The position numbers and the translations under genes are program-made. Shown here in pieces: positions 58,601-64,000 of a DNA stretch of 64,000 nt (position 1 is its first letter; each line of letters starts with the position of its first letter). Location of the stretch: the NCBI RefSeq assembly GCF_030445035.2, contig NC_080682.1, forward strand, positions 32,594,770 through 32,658,769, read 5' to 3'. This stretch comes from Dasypus novemcinctus. Its lineage: Eukaryota > Chordata > Mammalia > Cingulata > Dasypodidae. The notes beneath the pieces were generated by a model, which was not told the origin of the DNA, did no database searches, and worked only from the letters and a program-made list of their open reading frames with translations.

Positions 58601-59795
58601 TCAAAACATATTACAAAGCTTTAGTAGTGAAAACACCATGGTATTAGCATAAGGAGAGACACACAGACCAATGGAATTGAATTGAAAGTTCTGTTATAGA
58701 ACTTCATATATATAGCCATATAATATTTGATAAAGCCACCAAACCCTATCAATTGGGAGAGAATGGCCTGCTCAACAAATGGAGCCTGGAGAACTGGATA
58801 TCCATATGTAGAAGAATGAAAGAGGATTACTATCTCATACCTTATACAAAGAGCAACTCAAGATGGATCAAAGACTAAATGTAAGAGCCAAGACCATAAA
58901 GACTTTGTAAAGCAGTGTAGGGAAACATCTACAAGACCTTGTAATAGGAAATGGCTTCATGAATATCACACCAAAAGCACAAGCAGCAAAAGAAAAAATA
59001 GATAAATGGGACTTCCTCAAAATTAAAGCCTTCTGCACCTCAAAGGAGTTTGTCAAGAAAGTAAAAAGGGAGGCTACACAATGGGAGAAAATATTTGGCA
59101 ACCATATATCGGATAAGAGACTTATAACTTGCATATATAAAGAACTCCTATATCTTGAAAATAAAAAGATAAGCAACCCACTTAAAAAATGGGAAAAAGA
59201 TTTAAACAGACACTTCTCCAAAGAAGAAATACAAATGGCTAAAAAACACATGAAAAAATGCTCCAAATCTTTAGCTATCAGGGAAATGCAAATCAAAACT
59301 ACAATGAGATACCATCTTATTCCCATAAGATTGGCAGCTATGAAAAAAACAGAGGAATACAAATGCTGGGGACGATGTGGAGAAATGGGAGCACTCATCC
59401 ACTGCTGGTGGTAATGCAGAAGGATCCAACCATTCTGGAGGACAGCTTGGTGGTTTCTCAAATAACTAACCATAGATTTGCCATATGACCCAGCAATACC
59501 ACTGCTGGGTATATACCCAACAGAACTGAAAACAAGGACACAAACTGATATATGCACACCAATGTTCATAGCAGCATTGTTCACTATTGCCAAAAGTTGG
59601 AATCAACCCAAATGCCCATCAGCAGATGAGTGGATCAATAAAATGTGGTATATACATACAATGGAATACAACTCAACTTTAAGAACAAATACACTACAAA
59701 CACACATGATAACATGGATGAATCTTGAGAAACTTATGTTGAGTGAAGCCACCCAGGCATTGAAGAACAAATACTACATAACCTCAATGATATGA
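55606..59795 (+). pseudogene. L1 ORF2 (endonuclease and reverse transcriptase), broken
   Basis: ORF2p nicks DNA and reverse transcribes L1 RNA at the target. Without the SINE at 57812-58177 the frame is about 1270 codons, the normal ORF2 length. The endonuclease shows ITLNVNGLNSPIKR, CLQETQL, VGDFNTQLS, KIDHMLGH and SDHSG. The RT shows [20 protein letters not shown] (57395-57454), NSGTRQG, and LFTDDMILY (57697-57723) holding the catalytic DD. The C-terminal domain ends KNKYYITSMI at 59795. Breaks include a TAA at 55975-55977, a TAG at 56455-56457, frame changes near 56630, 57065 and 57580, and the SINE. The start ATG GCT AAC fits the usual 68-base inter-ORF spacing. Confidence 0.95.
57812..58177 (+). 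repeat. DAS-type armadillo SINE inside L1 ORF2
   Basis: It is a complete element with A box (TGGCCCAGTGGTTGGGG), B box (GGTTCAAACCCC), the DAS body, and an AATAAAAAAATAAATC-type tail followed by a T-run and A-run. It is flanked by exact AATGTGCAAAAAT at 57799-57811 and 58178-58190, a 13-bp target duplication in the RT-to-C-terminal part of ORF2. It is younger than the L1. Confidence 0.95.
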
Positions 59796-62625
59796 AATAA
59801 GTAAACCAAGCTGCCTCAGAGAGCTAGAGACTGGATGATAGACTTACAAAAATTGGGGGTAGAGGAAGGATGTAAGTGGAAATCTACATGGGTGAAATCT
59901 ATGATAAGCTGGAGGTAAGTATGTGTACAAGGAAGGGATAAAATGTGGGCATAGGGTTACCTTTGGGTGGGGCTTTGCAGGCTTCAGGGGGGCTAGGGAT
60001 GGGTGGATGGGTAATATTGCCCAAGAAATTGGGGGGAGGATGGGGCAACATATGAATACAGGAGATTGTCAGGTGTTGGTTGAGAGTATAATGCTGAGAA
60101 AACCTTTTCAAAATATAATTAGGAAAGTTACCTGTTTAAGATACTCAAAGGGGATAATCTGATGTAGGACAGACTCCTAGGGAATATATGAATGTTCATT
60201 TTACCAGAGTGGGTTATATCATTGGGTAGAGACCCATATAATGAGAGTGAAGGTATACCCACATCCTGGGGAGGAATAAAGCCATCAAATAGAACTGTAT
60301 CTTTCAAGAGAAAGGATGGCTCCCAGCGCATTAGGGCAGTTGAGCATGTCAAGCCTTCAACACTGTTGCAAGTATCTCTGAACATGGCTCCTCAAGAAAT
60401 GAAGATTGACTGTCACTTTGGGCCCCAAGGGGAGGGGGAAATAGATATTGAATAGATGGAACCAATGTAACTGTGAGGGCAATAGAAGCATTTCACTAGA
60501 GTATGCAAGGATGGATATAAAACATGTCATATTACACCAAAAACACATAGGGGTCGACAGACTAATCATGTAAATCATAATGTAAAACATAGGATAAGTA
60601 TAAATTTAGAAAATTGTATAGCCTAAAGTATAAACCACAATGTAAACACAAATATTACCTTGTTTGAAAGCTATTGTCTCAGTATCTGTACATCAGTTTC
60701 AGTAAATATGGTATGAATATGTTAAAAGATTATTGCTGTGGATGGGAAAAAGTTTTATATTGGATATGTGGGAGTACTGTATATTGTATATATGAATTAC
60801 TGTGATCTATAACTCTTGTGAAGAGAAGCTTAATAATTAGGAAAAAAGAATAGAAAAATATAGGATGTAGAATTTTTCCAAATTAAAATGTATTCTATAT
60901 CTAACCTTTAAACTCATTTATACTATTCCATTTTTACTATTAAGGGAACCTGGCATTATATTGGGCTTCACTTTTCAGGAAGTTCTGGATCACAGAGTGG
61001 TTCAACAATGGCAGTGGAGGAATACTGTTATGGGATATTTTTGACAGGGGACATATGGTTGACGGGGAGTTATACAGGGCATGTGTCCGGGGTGCATGGA
61101 AATGTTTGGATTTATTCATAGTGGAAACAATTAAAAACAGCTGGGGGGGTGCTGGTTTCCTGGCCAAGGGGGGTCTGCCGTAGTCCCTAGGGGAGCAGCG
61201 GCAGTCCCCTGGGTGCAACAGCAAGGACCACGAAGGAATGAGGGTCCAACAGTGACCCCCTGATACTAATGACTATGGTTGTGAGCCTATACACCTGACA
61301 TAAGAACAAGGCCTAGAGCAGCACTATGCCTAAGAGTTCCTTCCTGAGAGCCTTCATGTTACTCAAATGTGGCCAGTCTTGAAGCCAAACTCAACATGTA
61401 AATGCACTGCCTTCCCCTCAGCGTGGGACATGGCACCCAGGGATGAGCCTCCCTGGTGCCAAGGGATCACTACCAAGTACCAGCTGATGACGTAACTAGA
61501 AAATGACCTTGAATTAAAGGTTCAACTCGGACCAGCAGAATATCCCTGTCTACATATAATAATAGGAGTTAAAAATGTTTTTTGACCTAAATTAAGGGGA
61601 AAATGGAAAGGACAAATGAGTTTATATGGCTATGAGTCTCTAAAAAAGAGTCTTGAGTTTTTCAGAAGGATTGCCTTTATGTACACCTGAGCAGAGTCTC
61701 AGAGACAAAGTAGATACAACCCCAGGTGTTGGTTCTTCTGAGGGCTAAAGAGACCCACAGGTTTTATGGTCATGGCAGATGGAGTTCAATGCCATGTCAT
61801 TTGGCCCTTCTTTGGAGTTGGTGTTTTTGCATCATGGAGCTGGACTCAGATGTGATCTCTTTTCACAAGCCTTTCCTGTTACTTTACCAGAATTGTAGTT
61901 GGTGCTGGAGTTTAAGATATACCCAGGGGATCTGAATCTCTGGACTGAATATATGATAGTCAGGCCCTGAGCCGCAACAGACTTCAGCTCCTACATTCTG
62001 TTTTATTGGACTTATCCCACTCAGCTAGCAGGGAGTTGAAGAAGGTCAACCACCACAGCATGGAGCCAAGAGTGCCTACAACTGAAAGCAGGAGGATTGC
62101 ATCCAGTATCCATGTGGAATCTAAGCCCCCTCTTGACAGAGATGTGGAATGGACACAACCAATCCAAGGTCCACAGGATGGAGTAAAACAGTAAGGATTA
62201 GAGTGGACTTACTGATACTCTATTCATGAACTATTGTGGTTAGTAATCGAGAAAATGTGGCATTGGTGTGGAAAAAGTGGCCATGGTGGCTGCAGGGTGC
62301 AGGGAATGGGAGGAAGAGATGAGATGGGGAGGCTTTTTTGGGACTTGGAGTTGTCCTGGGTGGTGCTTCACGGACAACTACGGGACATTGTAGATCCCCC
62401 CAGGGCCCACTGGATGGAACGTGGGAGAGTGTGGGCTATGATGTGGATCATTGACTATGGGGTGCAGCAATGCCCAGAGATGTACTTACCAGGTGCAATG
62501 GATGTGTCATGATGATGGAAGAGAGTGTTGCTGTGGGGGGAGTGGGGGCTGGGGGCGGTGGGGTTGAATGGGACTTCATATTTTTTGAATGTAATATATT
62601 TTAAAAAATGAATAAAAAAAGAAAA
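59796..62625 (+). other. L1 3'UTR, about 2.8 kb, modules A then B
   Basis: Module A (59796-60870) ends in an A-rich stretch (GGAAAAAAGAATAGAAAAAT) that looks like a fossil 3' end. Module B (about 60890-62625) follows without a break and ends at the actual tail. The same two-part order is found at 46351-49195 and, inverted, at 26870-29250 and 50575-53650. The L1 copy at 22086-25725 carries only A and the one at 15700-17600 only B. G-rich tracts lie at 59990-60008 and 62536-62564. Confidence 0.85.
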
Positions 62626-62660
62626 CAAAATATCAAACAAACAAACAAAAACAAACATGA
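62626..62660. repeat. (CAAA)n-like simple repeat at the L1 tail
   Basis: CAAACAAACAAACAAAAACA after the L1 A-tail, probably grown from the poly(A). Confidence 0.8.
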
Positions 62661-62674
62661 GTTGTTACACAAGA

Positions 62675-63570
62675 TCACTTTTGACTCCAGAGCTTACTCA
62701 TGGAATTTTTTACCTCTGCATTTCTGAGAGTGTAGATTAAAGGGTTTAACATGGGTGTTACCATAGTAAAAAATACAGTTACTGCATTATCCATGGGGAA
62801 GGTGGTCAAGGGCCGAAGATATACTAATGTACAGGGTATAAAGTATAAGACAACCACAGTAATATGTGAGGCATAGGTGGAGAGAGCCTTCTGCCATGCT
62901 TCAAAATTGTGAGATTTTAGGGAACAAAGGATGAGGATATAGGGGTTCATAAGAATTGAATACAATGTTGGCTGCAGAAAAAGTTCCAGAGATGTGAGTG
63001 TCAATGCAGGAGAGCTTCAGCAGAGGGTAAAGATGACACCTGAAGTGGTCAATGACATTGGGCCACAGAAAAGTAATGACACAATGAAAAGAATTTGAAT
63101 CAAGGTGTGAATAAATCCCTCAACCCAGACCACGACCACCAGGAGGCTGTACACCTACAAGTTCATTGTGATCTTGTAGTTCAGGGGCCTACAGATGGCC
63201 ATGTAGTGGTCATAGGCCAACACTGTGAGCAGCAGGATCTCAACTCCCCCAAGGAAATACTCTGAGAAGACCTGAGTAATGTACCCACCAAAGGAGATAG
63301 TTTTCTTCTCAGCAAGTAAGTTAAAGATCATTTTGGGGACTGTGGTAGAAGAGAAGCAGTAATCTTGAAAGGACAAGAAAAACAGATAGTAATACATAAG
63401 GATCCCAGGACTGGGCTGGTGGTGATGGTGACTATGATGAGAAGGTTGACTGCCAGGGTGATTAAATCCATGATTGTAAACATAAACATGACGAACAAGA
63501 GTGTCGGCTAATTCTGATTTTGTGTCAGGCCCAGCAGGATGAATTCCATTACATTGTTCACTTGCTCCAT
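62675..63570 (-). pseudogene. Olfactory receptor pseudogene, OR4C-like
   Basis: It is a paralogue of the intact gene at 35659-36597, starting MEQVNNVMEFILLGLTQNQN. Recognisable blocks are NLLIIVTI (TM1), FFLSFQDYCFSSTTVPKMIF (63317-63376), LAYDHYMAICRPLNYKITM (63164-63220), KALSTYASHITVVVLYFIPC (TM6) and TPMLNPLIYTLRNAEVKNSM (TM7). It is broken by a TAG at codon 21 (63508-63510), a 1-base loss near 63400, a TAG at 63155-63157, a 1-base loss near 63060 and a deletion of some 30 bases or more in TM5 near 62960. The DRY arginine codon (63206-63208) reads His, and the N-glycosylation site is lost (NVM). No function is expected. Confidence 0.93.
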
Positions 63571-64000
63571 GATCAAATGATTTTGCATATGGATAATTGG
63601 TTTATCTGCCAAAAGCCATGATGGTAGAAAAATTTTGGTCAATAAAATAATATGTCTTTCAGATAATTTGTTTCTTGTAAGATTTATGGAAACCCCAAGC
63701 TTACATACCCCAGACTTATAATTTGGTTATATTTTTAAACAGCTACAGTGTGAATTCATAGTCTCCTTCTATACACACACACACATGCAAAACACAGTTT
63801 TAGGACTTTCCATTTCAGATACATTTCTTGCAATCATAAATGGCTGGATTTCTCCCAATCACTGTCACAGTATTTTCTTACATAAAAATCAGTAATAAAA
63901 AGAGGACTTTTAACTATGAGCAGAGCTTTGAATTCATGAGGGTGTACCTCCCTGCATTCTTTTCTAGTTGTGTAGGCCAATGAGTATAAGCTGCAAATAA
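63571..64000. other. OR copy 3 upstream flank
   Basis: It aligns in order with 36598-37030 upstream of the intact OR, including the part missing from copy 1 (from about 36850). An alternating AC stretch lies at 63773-63787. The block continues past the window edge. Confidence 0.65.

Larger units (their letters stand above)
54691..62625 (+). mobile_element. 5'-truncated L1 with long stacked 3'UTR
   Basis: About 7.9 kb including a 366-bp SINE. The order is partial ORF1 (54691-55537), a 68-bp spacer, ORF2 (55606-59795) and a 3'UTR of about 2.83 kb, ending in an A-rich tail before an ACAA-type simple repeat. It is the best preserved member of the long-3'UTR L1 family here. Both ORFs are broken, so it cannot move autonomously. 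No target duplication was found. Its right end lies about 45 bases from the stop codon of the OR pseudogene at 62675. Confidence 0.92.

Noticed and set aside
58868-59593. Minus-strand frame of 241 codons
   Set aside because: It is the antisense shadow of L1 ORF2, whose sense strand is clearly the coding one.
8823-62677. A 27-kb tandem repeat unit suggested by the nearly equal spacing of the three OR loci (8823, 35659, 62675)
   Set aside because: Outside the roughly 7-8 kb OR blocks the intervening sequences are not alignable in order, and consist of different retroelements. The equal spacing looks coincidental.
1-64000. CRISPR arrays, phage, plasmid or bacterial operons
   Set aside because: No regular short direct repeats with spacers, no Shine-Dalgarno-led gene runs, and the overall content is that of a mammalian genome.

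Overview
This window is mammalian nuclear DNA, most likely from a xenarthran and probably an armadillo (Dasypus). The main evidence is a tRNA-derived SINE of the armadillo DAS type (5490-5865, 57812-58177, fragment 54514-54690), with Pol III A and B boxes and a long GC-rich body. Old pan-mammalian repeats (MIR, L2, old L1) are also present. There are no bacterial operons, CRISPR arrays or phage genes.

The only convincing host genes are three olfactory receptor (OR) loci, all on the minus strand and all of OR4C-like type: a pseudogene at 8823-9734, an intact gene of 312 codons at 35659-36597, and a pseudogene at 62675-63570. They lie in a duplicated block. Copy 1 spans about 8040-14890, copy 2 about 34900-43325, and copy 3 is only partly in view (62640-64000). 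The size difference between copies 1 and 2 is explained by one retroinsertion in copy 1 (about 1.77 kb) and about 3.3 kb upstream of the OR that copy 1 lacks.

Most of the rest is L1, often nested. A 5'-truncated + strand L1 runs 54691-62625 with ORF1 remnants, a nearly full-length but broken ORF2 (55606-59795) and an unusually long 3'UTR of about 2.8 kb. The same 3'UTR material recurs many times in the window. It falls into two related modules, called A (nearer ORF2) and B (distal) here, which occur as an A-then-B stack in at least four places. The region 15700-26690 is a minus-strand L1 split by about 6.7 kb of younger insertions, nested up to four deep.

The most interesting single locus is 13039-14828. 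It is an L1 3'UTR insertion with a 12-bp target duplication, an antisense U2 snRNA fragment at its 5' junction, and a probable 3' transduction at the other end. The paralogous OR block at about 43246-43275 supplies the unoccupied site. Other points of note are 5' inversions (twin priming) at 2392 and 21675, a SINE/L1 chimera at 54690, and loss of the DRY-motif arginine at all three OR loci by three different codons.

All repeat family names are from reading the sequence, without a library search. Boundaries without a visible target duplication are good to about 10-50 bases.
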